Assembly: GCA_035502095.1 (NCBI GenBank)
Contig: DATJUX010000018.1
Span: 1 to 64,000 of the forward strand
Direction: 5' to 3'
Source: JAKANT01 sp035502095
GTDB taxonomy: Bacteria > Pseudomonadota > Gammaproteobacteria > Burkholderiales > Burkholderiaceae_F
DNA length: 64,000 nt
Part shown: piece after piece, positions 26,436 through 38,939 of the stretch
Layout of the letters: every line of letters starts with the position of its first letter
Numbering within the stretch: position 1 is the stretch's first letter
Notes under the pieces: model-generated
What the model was told of the DNA's origin: nothing
What the model saw: the letters and a program-made list of their open reading frames with translations, nothing else
Databases searched by the model: none
Made by a program: the position numbers and the translations under genes

Positions 26436-27224
26436 CTACAGCGAGCTGAACATCAAGGCCGTCAACACGAAGTCGAGCATCAGGACCGCCAATGACGAGA
26501 TGACGACAGTGCGCGTCGTGGCCTGCGCGACACCGTCGGGCGTGGCCTGCGCCTCGTACCCCTGGTAGAGCGCGACGAACGTGCAGGCGACCCCGAAGAC
26601 GACACTCTTGACGATGCCGTTGCCGACGTCGTCGAATACGTCGACGCCATTCTGCATCTGCGACCAGAACTGCCCCGCATCGATGCCGATGAGGAGCACC
26701 CCGACGACGTAGCCACCAAAGATGCCGACCGCGGAAAACATCGCGGCGAGCAACGGCATGGCGATGATTCCGCCCACGAAACGCGGCGCCAGCACGCGCT
26801 GCCTGGGATCGATCGCCATCATCTCCATCGCCGCGAGTTGCTCGCCGGCCTTCATCAGGCCGATCTCGGCGGTGAGCGAAGTGCCGGCGCGGCCCGCGTA
26901 GAGCAGGGCTGTCACGACCGGTCCGAGTTCACGCACGAGGGACAACGCGACCAGCAGGCCGAGACTTTCGGCGGCGCCGTAGCGGCTGAGCGTGTAGTAG
27001 CCCTGCAGGCCGAGCACGAACCCCACCGCCATGCCCGATGCCACGATGATGACGAGCGAGTAGTTGCCGATCGCATGGATCTGGGCGGTCACCAGGTAGA
27101 AGCGGCGCAGCGCCGCGGGCAGGCTCTGCATCAGTTCCACGAAGAATGTCGCGTTGTGGCCGAGCCGGCGCAGGACCGCCAGCGAAACCGCGCCGACTCG
27201 TTGCGGGATCTCCGGCAAGGTCAT
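26436..27224 (-). CDS. mlaE: Lipid asymmetry ABC transporter permease MlaE
   Basis: MlaE is the membrane permease of MlaFEDB and couples ATP hydrolysis to phospholipid movement. The 262-residue product has the MlaE/permease family layout with five to six membrane helices and the signature ELGPVVTALLYAGRAGTSLT, followed by MKAGEQLAAMEMMAIDP. The ATG overlaps the mlaF stop by 4 nt, so translation is probably coupled. Length matches the family (about 260). Confidence 0.95.
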   Translation of the reverse strand: MTLPEIPQRVGAVSLAVLRRLGHNATFFVELMQSLPAALRRFYLVTAQIHAIGNYSLVIIVASGMAVGFVLGLQGYYTLSRYGAAESLGLLVALSLVRELGPVVTALLYAGRAGTSLTAEIGLMKAGEQLAAMEMMAIDPRQRVLAPRFVGGIIAMPLLAAMFSAVGIFGGYVVGVLLIGIDAGQFWSQMQNGVDVFDDVGNGIVKSVVFGVACTFVALYQGYEAQATPDGVAQATTRTVVISSLAVLMLDFVLTALMFSSL

Positions 27225-28024
27225 GCGGGAACTCCGAAGTCCTCTTCGATCGACGGCGCGGGGTAGTGAAACCGCACCGGCCCGTCGGCCTCGCCCTGAA
27301 TGAACTGACGCACTTCGGGTTCGTTCGACGCGCGCAGTTGCTCCGGGGTGCCGTGGGCCACGACACGCCCGGACGAGATGAGGTACGCGTAGTCGCTGAT
27401 CAGGAAGCACTCGTGCACGTCGTGCGAGACGATGAGCGAAGTGGCTCCCGTCGCATCGTTGAGGCGGCGGATGAGATCCGCGGCAACGCCGAGCGAGATC
27501 GGATCGAGGCCGGCGAAGGGCTCGTCGTACATGATCAGCTGCGGATCGAGCGCGATCGTGCGCGCCAGCGCGACCCGTCGCGCCATGCCGCCGGAAACCT
27601 CGTTCGGCTTCAGGTCGGCCGCTCCGCGCAATCCGACCGCGTGCAGCTTCATGATGACGATGTCGCGAATCATCGACTCGGGCAACGTGGAGTGCTCGCG
27701 CAATGGAAAGGCCACGTTGTCGAACAACGAGAGGTCGGTGAACAACGCACCGAACTGGAACAGCATCCCGACGCGACGCCGCATCGCATACAGCGCCACG
27801 CGGTCATCCGGATCGACCGCCTGACCGCTCAAGGTGATCCGCCCCCGCTGCGGCTTCACCGTGCCGCCGATGAGCCGCAGCAGCGTCGTCTTGCCGCATC
27901 CCGATCCACCCATGATCGCCGTGACGCTGCCGCGCCGGAATTGCAGCGAGACGTCGGAAAGGATCACGCGTTCGTCATACCCGAACGTCACGCGATCGAC
28001 ATCGAGAAAGATTTCGGAGTTCAA
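27221..28024 (-). CDS. mlaF: Lipid asymmetry ABC transporter ATPase MlaF
   Basis: MlaF powers the Mla transporter. The 267-residue ATPase has Walker A GGSGCGKTT, signature VSGGMARRVALAR, Walker B QLIMYDEPFAGLDP, and H-loop IVSHDVHE; the MCE-type ATPases share the YDEPFAGLDP form. The best start is a TTG at 28024 (LNSEIFLDVDRVTFGYDE), because the upstream frame is Arg-rich and unlike the family. It is the first gene of the leftward mla-mur-his-tat train, so a major promoter should lie in 28025-28180; I cannot identify it with confidence. Confidence 0.93.
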   Translation of the reverse strand: MNSEIFLDVDRVTFGYDERVILSDVSLQFRRGSVTAIMGGSGCGKTTLLRLIGGTVKPQRGRITLSGQAVDPDDRVALYAMRRRVGMLFQFGALFTDLSLFDNVAFPLREHSTLPESMIRDIVIMKLHAVGLRGAADLKPNEVSGGMARRVALARTIALDPQLIMYDEPFAGLDPISLGVAADLIRRLNDATGATSLIVSHDVHECFLISDYAYLISSGRVVAHGTPEQLRASNEPEVRQFIQGEADGPVRFHYPAPSIEEDFGVPA

Positions 28025-28183
28025 TTCCGACCGCGCACACGCGGCACAGCGCGAGTGCCCATGTTGACTCGTCCGGGTGCAGCGGCGCCGCTCCCCCTCG
28101 CGCCGCGCGGTGATTGTCGCACAGCATCGTGCACACGACCGGCCCTTCGGGCCGCGCGCGGCGTGCACCTTCCGGCGAAGGGG

Positions 28184-28507
28184 CTACTGCCGGTACTGGC
28201 TGCGGGCTGCCGTGGCGGCGACACACTCCGGCAGGTCGTAGAACAGGCCGCTTATCGCACCACCGCCGGCCTTGCCTTTCGTGTTGCCGAACTCGGCGAA
28301 CTCGTCTTCGCAATCGGCTCGCGTTCGTTTGTCGTTCTTGACGCAAACCTCGATCTTTTCCGCCCGTAGCGGCGCCAGTTTCTTTTCGCGCGCCGCTTCG
28401 CATTGGCGGTCGAGTTCGGCGAAGCGTTTCAAATCCGCCTCGGTCTGCGCCAGGACAGCAGGCGCAAGCAGGACAAGCGTGAGGAGCGAGACCGCATGCC
28501 GTTTCAT
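28184..28507 (-). CDS. Small periplasmic cysteine-containing protein of unknown function
   Basis: A 107-residue protein with a clear Sec signal peptide (MKRHAVSLLTLVLLAPAVLA, cut near residue 20) and a mature part that is highly charged. Four cysteines (in RQCEAAR, IEVCVKND, RADCEDEF and LPECVAAT) are spaced to form two disulfides, which would suit a periplasmic location. The glycine-rich GKAGGGAISG interrupts the helical region. I do not recognise the family. It lies between gltD and mlaF in the same direction; an inverted repeat GGCCC-TTC-GGGCC follows its stop, near 28141, without a U-tract. Confidence 0.7.
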   Translation of the reverse strand: MKRHAVSLLTLVLLAPAVLAQTEADLKRFAELDRQCEAAREKKLAPLRAEKIEVCVKNDKRTRADCEDEFAEFGNTKGKAGGGAISGLFYDLPECVAATAARSQYRQ

Positions 28508-28562
28508 TTGTAATCTCAGACCGGTTGAAGGGGTCGGGGTTCCGCGGCGCAGTTTTCTGCGA

Positions 28563-30053
28563 TCAGCGCGGCAGGACGGAAGCGCCCATCAGATACTCGT
28601 CGACGGCACGCGCACACTGGCGACCTTCACGGATCGCCCAGACGACCAGCGACTGGCCGCGCCGCATATCGCCGGCGGCGAAGACCTTGTCGACGTTCGT
28701 CCGGTAGCTTCGCGGGCCCTCGGTCGCCGCACGCGCATTGCCGCGCTGATCCTTCTCGACGCCGAATCCCTCCAGCACCGCGGCGGCGGGAGATAGAAAA
28801 CCCATCGCGAACAGGACCAGTTCGGCGGGAATCTCGAACGCCGACCCGGGTACCTCGACCATCCTGCTCTGGCCGGTGTTCGGATCCTTCTTCCACTCGA
28901 CACGCACGCACTCGAGCGCCCGCACGTTGCCCTTGCCGTCGCCCTTGAAGGCCCTGGTGTTGACCGCCCAGTCGCGCGCGACCCCCTCTTCATGACTGCT
29001 CGACGTACGCAGCTTGATCGGCCAGTAGGGCCAGGTGAGTTCCTTGTTCTCGCTCGTCGGCGGCTGAGGCAGCAGTTCGAACTGGGTCACCGACTTCGCA
29101 CCCTGACGATTGCTCGTACCCACGCAGTCCGAGCCGGTGTCTCCACCCCCGATCACCACCACGTGTTTGCCGGCCGCGAGGATCTGGTCCTTGACCTTGT
29201 CGCCGGCGACGACGCGGTTCTGCAGCGGCAGGAAGTCCATCGCGAAGTGCACGCCCTTGAGATCGCGCCCAGGCACCGGCAGATCGCGCGGTGCCTCCGC
29301 GCCGCCCGACAGAACCACCGCATCGAACGATTCGAGCAAGGTGGCGGGAGAGATCGTCTCCTTCGCCAGGTCGACGACACCGGCGCCGAGAGCCTTCGTG
29401 TCGCCGATCAGCACACCCGGCCGAAAGGTGACTCCCTCGGCATGCATCTGCTCCATCCGGCGGTCGATGTGCAGCTTCTCCATCTTGAAGTCGGGAATGC
29501 CGTACCGAAGCAGCCCGCCGATGCGATCGTTCTTTTCGAACAAGGTCACGTCGTGACCGGTCCGCGCTAGTTGCTGGGAGGCAGCGAGCCCGGCCGGGCC
29601 ACTGCCAACCACCGCGACCCGCTTGCCGGTTTTCGCCTTGGGCGGCTGTGGCTTGACCCAACCCTCCGACCACCCGCGGTCGATGATCGCGTGCTCGATG
29701 GACTTGATGCCTACCGGGTCGTTGTTGATGTTCAGCGTGCACGCCGCTTCGCAGGGCGCCGGGCACACGCGCCCGGTGAACTCGGGGAAGTTGTTCGTGC
29801 TGTGCAGGACGGTCAGCGCTTCCCGCCAGTCCTTTCGAAAGACGAGATCGTTGAAGTCGGGAATGACGTTGTTGACCGGGCATCCGTTGCTGCAAAACGG
29901 AATCCCGCAGTCCATGCAGCGCGCGCCTTGCAGCGCCGCCTGCTGTTCGGTCAGATGCTCGACGAATTCGCGCCAGTGCTTCTTGCGTGACTCGGGCGCT
30001 TCGGCGGCCTCTTCCAAGCGCGCGAATTCCAGGAAGCCGGTGACTTTTCCCAT
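28563..30053 (-). CDS. gltD: Glutamate synthase, small (NADPH-binding) subunit
   Basis: GltD feeds electrons from NADPH through FAD and Fe-S clusters to GltB. The 496-residue protein has an N-terminal cysteine-rich Fe-S region (GARCMDCGIPFCSNGCPVNN, then VCPAPCEAACT), an FAD-binding motif VGSGPAGLAA, an NADPH motif VIGGGDTGSDCVG and a C-terminal FAD segment ending TNVDKVFAAGDMRRGQSLVV. It is typical in length. A small membrane-protein gene separates it from gltB; all three share a direction. Confidence 0.95.
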   Translation of the reverse strand: MGKVTGFLEFARLEEAAEAPESRKKHWREFVEHLTEQQAALQGARCMDCGIPFCSNGCPVNNVIPDFNDLVFRKDWREALTVLHSTNNFPEFTGRVCPAPCEAACTLNINNDPVGIKSIEHAIIDRGWSEGWVKPQPPKAKTGKRVAVVGSGPAGLAASQQLARTGHDVTLFEKNDRIGGLLRYGIPDFKMEKLHIDRRMEQMHAEGVTFRPGVLIGDTKALGAGVVDLAKETISPATLLESFDAVVLSGGAEAPRDLPVPGRDLKGVHFAMDFLPLQNRVVAGDKVKDQILAAGKHVVVIGGGDTGSDCVGTSNRQGAKSVTQFELLPQPPTSENKELTWPYWPIKLRTSSSHEEGVARDWAVNTRAFKGDGKGNVRALECVRVEWKKDPNTGQSRMVEVPGSAFEIPAELVLFAMGFLSPAAAVLEGFGVEKDQRGNARAATEGPRSYRTNVDKVFAAGDMRRGQSLVVWAIREGRQCARAVDEYLMGASVLPR

Positions 30054-30086
30054 CCGTGATCTCGAGAAAGGGTGTCTAGAAACCCG

Positions 30087-30470
30087 TCACACGATGCGCG
30101 CGGGCGACCGGAACAAGAAGCCGGCCAGTCCGCGGTCGAGTGCGCGAGCGCGCTTGCGCAGCGAACTCATCAGCAGTGCTGCGTTGACGTGGCAGGCCGC
30201 GACCGCGCCGAGCAATACGGCCCACGAGAGCCACGGCGCCAGCGGCTGTGGCAGGCCCGCGATATGCAACGCGACGTAGAGCGGCGCCGACAGAACCGCG
30301 ACGACGACAAATCCCGGCACGACCCAAGGCAACCCCAGCGTGAGCGCGAGAAGCGCACCTGTGTGCGCGATCGCCTCGAACCCCGCGAGGCGCCCGCCCA
30401 GTGCAAGCAGCGCAACCGGCGCGCTGATGAAAACTGCCATCAGCAGCGGCCGCCGGGTGGTGCGCGGCAT
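30087..30470 (-). CDS. Small integral membrane protein between gltB and gltD, unknown function
   Basis: A 127-residue hydrophobic protein with three to four predicted membrane helices (LLMAVFISAPVALLALGGRL, AHTGALLALTLGLPWVVPGF, FVVVAVLSAPLYVALHIAGL, WLSWAVLLGAVAACHVNAAL) and a basic C-terminal tail with RKRARALDRG. ATG 30470 follows GGAG by 6 nt and is preferred to an in-frame GTG at 30491. It begins 26 bp after gltB and ends about 30 bp before gltD, so it is probably co-transcribed with glutamate synthase. I do not recognise the family, and a link to glutamate metabolism is only positional. Confidence 0.65.
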   Translation of the reverse strand: MPRTTRRPLLMAVFISAPVALLALGGRLAGFEAIAHTGALLALTLGLPWVVPGFVVVAVLSAPLYVALHIAGLPQPLAPWLSWAVLLGAVAACHVNAALLMSSLRKRARALDRGLAGFLFRSPARIV

Positions 30471-30496
30471 CGATCGCTCCATTCGTTGCACCCACG

Positions 30497-35209
<4,713 letters not shown>

Positions 35210-35235
35210 TTGACCCTCTCGGGATAACTTGCCCG

Positions 35236-35264
35236 AATCTACTGCGTCGCACCACCCCGCTCAA
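35236..35264 (-). promoter_or_regulatory. Candidate sigma70 promoter of gltB
   Basis: On the minus strand TTGAGC (complement 35259-35264) and TAGATT (35236-35241) are separated by exactly 17 bp, 27 bp before the gltB start. Both hexamers match four of six consensus positions. The -35 box ends 11 bp from the left inverted repeat of the transposase element, so the insertion appears to have left this promoter intact but removed anything previously upstream. Confidence 0.4.
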
Positions 35265-35275
35265 GCACAATAAAC

Positions 35276-35292
35276 GGGGTCAGATACTATTT
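35276..35292. repeat. Left inverted repeat of RAYT element
   Basis: GGGGTCAGATACTATTT. The first 12 bases are perfectly inverted at 36060-36071. It lies 11 bp upstream of the gltB -35 hexamer. Confidence 0.75.
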
Positions 35293-35334
35293 TCAGTCGC
35301 ACCGAGATGGCGCAAAAAATAAATAGGGACAGAT

Positions 35335-36030
35335 TTAATCCAACGCGGCTCGACGCGGGCGGCCGCGCGGGCGTCGAACTGGGAACTTGCCGTCAAGCGC
35401 ATTCGAATCCGCCGCCTGGCGAGGTAAAGCGAGTGCCCACCCTCGGTTCGTCGCATGTCGAATCTCGTCGACTCGCTCTTCCGTAAGTGGCGTCTCGAAC
35501 AGTCGCTGGTACGCCGATTGCCGCTCGAATGGTGTGTTTCCCAGCGCCCAGAAGAGCGCGTGATCGGTGATCAGCGGATCGACCGATCGCCCAACGTGGT
35601 GCCCGTAGCTCGACCAGCGATAGTCGGCGGGCCCGCCGGACAGACCGGCCCGGACCGGATTGAGCTCGATGTACCGCATACAAGCGAGTAGGTATCGATC
35701 TGCAGCAATCACGGTCGAGCGAAACCGCCCTTCCCACAGCGTTCCGGTGCGCCGATGCCGGTCGTTGAACCAGCGTACGTAACGCCTGCCTAGTGCCTGC
35801 ATGAACCGACTGAGACCGTCGTCAGTCTCGGGCGTGACGAGCAGGTGCACGTGGTCGGGCATGAGCACGTACGCGTGCACAGCGATCGCATGGGCCGTGC
35901 GGGTCTCGTCCAGCAAGAGCAGGTACCGCTCGTAGTCCGAATTGTCGGCAAACACAGCCTGCCGGTTGTTGCCGCGCTGGATCACGTGGTGCGGGTAGCC
36001 CGCTGCCTGGCTTCGGGGAAGCCTCGCCAT
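35335..36030 (-). CDS. REP-associated tyrosine transposase (Y1_Tnp family)
   Basis: A 231-residue HUH single-strand transposase related to IS200/IS605 TnpA. It starts MARLPRSQAAGYPHHVIQRG, has the metal-binding HUH motif MPDHVHLLVTP (His60, His62), and the tyrosine helix AADRYLLACMRYIELNPVRA, with Tyr113 or Tyr120 as the likely nucleophile. The C-terminal extension (PVRRPRGRPRR) is basic and contains an AT-hook-like PRGRPRR. RAYTs cut and join REP-type palindromes. The gene reads toward gltB and ends 125 bp from its start. Confidence 0.9.
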   Translation of the reverse strand: MARLPRSQAAGYPHHVIQRGNNRQAVFADNSDYERYLLLLDETRTAHAIAVHAYVLMPDHVHLLVTPETDDGLSRFMQALGRRYVRWFNDRHRRTGTLWEGRFRSTVIAADRYLLACMRYIELNPVRAGLSGGPADYRWSSYGHHVGRSVDPLITDHALFWALGNTPFERQSAYQRLFETPLTEERVDEIRHATNRGWALALPRQAADSNALDGKFPVRRPRGRPRRAALD

Positions 36031-36055
36031 TTTCCGTTCCGGGCGTTCGGGCGGA

Positions 36056-36071
36056 AATGGTATCTGACCCC
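36056..36071. repeat. Right inverted repeat of RAYT element
   Basis: AATGGTATCTGACCCC; positions 36060-36071 are the exact reverse complement of 35276-35287. It ends 10 bp from the dgt stop codon. Confidence 0.75.
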
Positions 36072-36080
36072 ATTAAAACG

Positions 36081-37226
36081 TCAAACCTCGCCGACGGCGA
36101 AGAGGCGCCGGTGTTCCCGGATGGCATAGCGGTCGGTCATGCCGGCGACGTAATCGGCGATCGTGCGAGCGCGATCGGACGCGGCTCGCTCGCGATAGTC
36201 GTTGGGCAACAGGCGGATGTCCTCCCAGAAAGCGGCGAACAACTCGCGCACGATCCTGCGCGCCTTGTTGGTCATCCGCGTCACCTGGTAGTGCCGGTAG
36301 AGGTTCTCGCGCAGGAACCCCTTCAGAGCATCGTTTTCGCGCCGGACAGCCGATGAAAACGCGATCAGGGGCCCTGAAGCGCGCACGTCCTCGATCGTTT
36401 CTGGCGCCGCCGCCTCGATCCGGTGACAAGACTCCTGCACCAGATCGACCATCAGCGCATTGATCATCCGGCGCACGGTCTCGTGGATCGTCCTTCGCTC
36501 GGGCAGCCTTGGAAACGCGGCGCGCACCGCCTCGGCGTGGCGGGCGAACAGGGCAATCCCATCGAGTTGCGCCAGCTGCAGCAAGCCGGAGCGCAAACCG
36601 TCGTCGACGTCGTGATTGTTATAGGCAATTTCGTCGGCCAGGTTGGCGATCTGCGCCTCCAGCGATGGTTCGCACCGTGCGATGAAGCGCCGGCCGAGTT
36701 CACCGAGCCTGCGCGCATTTTCGAGCGAGCAGTGTTTCAGAATGCCCTCGCGCGTCTCGAAGGTCAGGTTCAGCCCGTTGAAGGCGCCGTACCGCTCCTC
36801 GAGTTCGTCGACGACGCGCAGCGATTGCAGGTTGTGCTCGAAGCCGCCGTGCTCGGCCATGCACTCGTGTAGCGCGTCCTGGCCGGCGTGCCCGAACGGC
36901 GTATGGCCAAGGTCGTGCGCGAGCGCGATCGCCTCGACGAGGTCCTCGTTGACCCGCAAAGCGCGGGCGATTCCGCGCGCGATTTGCGCGACCTCCAGCG
37001 AGTGGGTCAGGCGGGTGCGAAAGAGGTCGCCCTCGTGATTGACGAAGACCTGCGTCTTGTATTCGAGACGGCGAAACGCCGTCGAGTGAATCACCCGCTC
37101 GCGATCGCGCTGGAATGCGGTCCGCCCGGGCGCTTCTGCCTCGACGTGAACGCGTCCGCGCGACCTGGCCGAATGCGCCGCGTACGACTCGAGGAGCGAC
37201 TCGACTTCGGCGCTTCCCGCGCTCAC
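36081..37226 (-). CDS. dgt: Deoxyguanosinetriphosphate triphosphohydrolase-like protein
   Basis: A 381-residue HD-domain dNTPase, which cleaves dNTPs to nucleosides and triphosphate. The sequence has DRERVIHSTAFRRLEYKTQV, the metal-binding RLTHSLEVAQIAR...AHDLGHTPFGHAG series, LADEIAYNNHDVDDGL and a C-terminal helical region. It is closer to the type 2 Dgt-like family than to enterobacterial Dgt (about 500 residues). The GTG at 37226 overlaps the aroB stop by 4 nt (GTGA), the usual aroK-aroB-dgt order. The stop is 10 bp from the RAYT repeat. Confidence 0.93.
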   Translation of the reverse strand: MSAGSAEVESLLESYAAHSARSRGRVHVEAEAPGRTAFQRDRERVIHSTAFRRLEYKTQVFVNHEGDLFRTRLTHSLEVAQIARGIARALRVNEDLVEAIALAHDLGHTPFGHAGQDALHECMAEHGGFEHNLQSLRVVDELEERYGAFNGLNLTFETREGILKHCSLENARRLGELGRRFIARCEPSLEAQIANLADEIAYNNHDVDDGLRSGLLQLAQLDGIALFARHAEAVRAAFPRLPERRTIHETVRRMINALMVDLVQESCHRIEAAAPETIEDVRASGPLIAFSSAVRRENDALKGFLRENLYRHYQVTRMTNKARRIVRELFAAFWEDIRLLPNDYRERAASDRARTIADYVAGMTDRYAIREHRRLFAVGEV

Positions 37227-38332
37227 ACATAACCCCCGGCCACCAGCGTGGCGTCCAGCACGGCGTCGGGGACGAGGCGTTGCGCGGCGCGGCCGATGCG
37301 CTCGAGCACGATGAACCGCATCCGACCGCCCTCGGACTTCTTGTCGCCGCGCATCTGCTCGATCGCCCTGCCGCGCTCGAAGCCGGGAATCCGCACCGGC
37401 AGCCGGGCGCTTGCGACGGCGTGCTCGATGCGCTGCAGGTCGCCGGAATCGATGAGATCCATCCGGCGCGAGAGGTCCGCGGCCAGGCAAAGCCCGCAGC
37501 CCACGGCCTCGCCGTGCAGCCATCGGCCATATCCGGACATCGCCTCGATCGCGTGCCCGAAGGTGTGGCCGAGATTCAGCAATGCGCGCTCGCCGCTTTC
37601 ACGCTCATCGCGCCCGACCACGCCGGCCTTGATCGCACAGGAGCGTGCCACGACCGGGCCGAGGGCGGCGTCATCGCACTCGAGCAGGCGGGGCATCAGG
37701 CCCTCGACCTGTGCAAAGTAGTCGGCGTCGGCGAGCAGGCCATGCTTGACGACCTCGGCAAGACCGGCGGAAACCTCGCGTGCCGGCAGGCTGTGCAGGA
37801 GGCTGGTATCGGCCAGCACCATGCCAGGCTGGTGGAAGGCGCCGATAAGGTTCTTGCCGGCTGCGTGATTGACGCCCGTCTTGCCACCGACCGACGAGTC
37901 GACCTGAGCCAGCAGCGTCGTGGGCACCTGCACGAACCGGATGCCTCGCATGAAGATCGCCGCCGCGAAACCGGCGATGTCACCGACCACACCACCGCCG
38001 AGTGCGACCAGCAGGCTGCGACGGTCGGCACGCGCTGCAACGAGAGCGTCGACCACCTTCGCCGCCGCCGCAAGGTCCTTCGCAGCCTCGCTGGCCGGGA
38101 GCACGAAGTGCTCCGTGCGCGCGACAGGCTGCAGCGAGCGAACCGCCCGTTCGAGATAGAGCGCCGCGACCGTCGGGTCGGTCACGACCACGATCGACGT
38201 CGGTCGCAGCGCTGCAACCCGCTCGCCGAGCTGGTCGAGCAGGCCGGGTCCGACGTGAATGACGTACTGGCGCCCGGCGAGAGCGACCGGCACGTCGACC
38301 ACGGCTGGCAGGGGCGTCTTCATCACGGTCAT
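37223..38332 (-). CDS. aroB: 3-dehydroquinate synthase
   Basis: AroB cyclises DAHP to 3-dehydroquinate, the second step of the shikimate pathway, using NAD and zinc. The 369-residue product contains ALGGGVVGDIAGFAAAIFMR, VPTTLLAQVDSSVGGKTGVN, the zinc ligands in GLAEVVKHG and NLGHTFGHAIE, and the C-terminal GDKKSEGGRMRFIVL. ATG 38332 begins 1 nt after the aroK stop; a second ATG three codons later is possible. Length matches the family. Confidence 0.95.
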   Translation of the reverse strand: MTVMKTPLPAVVDVPVALAGRQYVIHVGPGLLDQLGERVAALRPTSIVVVTDPTVAALYLERAVRSLQPVARTEHFVLPASEAAKDLAAAAKVVDALVAARADRRSLLVALGGGVVGDIAGFAAAIFMRGIRFVQVPTTLLAQVDSSVGGKTGVNHAAGKNLIGAFHQPGMVLADTSLLHSLPAREVSAGLAEVVKHGLLADADYFAQVEGLMPRLLECDDAALGPVVARSCAIKAGVVGRDERESGERALLNLGHTFGHAIEAMSGYGRWLHGEAVGCGLCLAADLSRRMDLIDSGDLQRIEHAVASARLPVRIPGFERGRAIEQMRGDKKSEGGRMRFIVLERIGRAAQRLVPDAVLDATLVAGGYV

Positions 38333-38333
38333 T

Positions 38334-38873
38334 CTACGAACCCGCCCGCAGTGACTGGACTTCGGGGCTCTCGAGGATCCGGCGCACGAGCTTCTTCGGA
38401 CTCGCCATCGACGAATGAAACGTCAGATGGGCGGTCTCCGCGTAAAAGGCAGCTCGTTGCGCCAGCAACGCAACGATGCGCGCACGCGGATCCGCGGTCT
38501 GCAGCAGCGGCCGCGACTTGTCGTGGCTGGTCCGGCGCGCGATCTCGTCTGCGCTCGCCTGCAGATAGATCACGAGGCCGCGCGACCGCAGATTGCTGCG
38601 ATTGTCCTCACGCAGGACCGCGCCCCCGCCGGTTGCGATCACGAGGCCGCGTCGCTGCGTCAACTCGTCCAGGATCGCGCTCTCGCGGCGCCGGAATCCC
38701 TCCTCGCCTTCGACCTCGAAGATCGTCGGGATCGACACACCGCTGCGCGCTTCGATCTCGCGATCGGCGTCGACGAATTCGAAGGCGAGCTGGCGCGCGA
38801 GCAGCCGTCCGATCGTCGACTTGCCCGCGCCCATCATCCCTATCAGGAACACCGATCCGGGTTCGCTCTCCAC
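38334..38873 (-). CDS. aroK: Shikimate kinase
   Basis: AroK phosphorylates shikimate at the 3-OH with ATP. The 179-residue P-loop kinase has Walker A GMMGAGKSTIG, the shikimate-binding FVDADREIE and EEGFRRRES, ATGGGAVL, and the adenine-lid region RRTSHDKSRPLLQTADPRAR. It lies about 65 bp after pilQ but behind a terminator, so aroK-aroB-dgt may be read independently. Confidence 0.95.
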   Translation of the reverse strand: MESEPGSVFLIGMMGAGKSTIGRLLARQLAFEFVDADREIEARSGVSIPTIFEVEGEEGFRRRESAILDELTQRRGLVIATGGGAVLREDNRSNLRSRGLVIYLQASADEIARRTSHDKSRPLLQTADPRARIVALLAQRAAFYAETAHLTFHSSMASPKKLVRRILESPEVQSLRAGS

Positions 38874-38896
38874 GCTCGCAAGGTTACCGTCGCAAC

Positions 38897-38921
38897 AAAA
38901 AGGCCGCCCGGAGGCGGCCTT
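38897..38921 (-). terminator. Rho-independent terminator after pilQ
   Basis: On the minus strand a 9-bp perfect stem AAGGCCGCC/GGCGGCCTT (38900-38908 and 38913-38921) closes a 4-nt loop and is followed by a run of U (complement of AAAAA, 38897-38901). It lies 20 nt past the pilQ stop and just before aroK, so it can end the pilMNOPQ transcript. Confidence 0.8.
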
Positions 38922-38939
38922 GTCTGCCCTGCTCGAGCG

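Larger units (their letters stand above)
35276..36071 (-). mobile_element. RAYT transposase element bounded by 12-bp inverted repeats
   Basis: A 796-bp unit that contains one transposase gene and is bounded by GGGGTCAGATAC at 35276-35287 and its exact reverse complement at 36060-36071. The similarity extends inward as C(T/C)ATTT. No target-site duplication is evident. A degenerate copy (AGGGACAGATTTAA, 35326-35339) sits at the 3' end of the gene. REP-associated tyrosine transposases are known to be flanked by such palindrome-derived sequences, and are usually single-copy and domesticated rather than true insertion sequences. The unit separates gltB from dgt. Confidence 0.7.

Noticed and set aside
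28130..28183. GGCCC-TTC-GGGCC repeat as a terminator after the small periplasmic gene
   Set aside because: The stem is only 5 bp and lacks a U-tract on the minus strand.
35276..36071. RAYT unit as a typical insertion sequence with target duplication
   Set aside because: Bases outside the two repeats are not duplicated, and the gene belongs to the usually immobile RAYT class.
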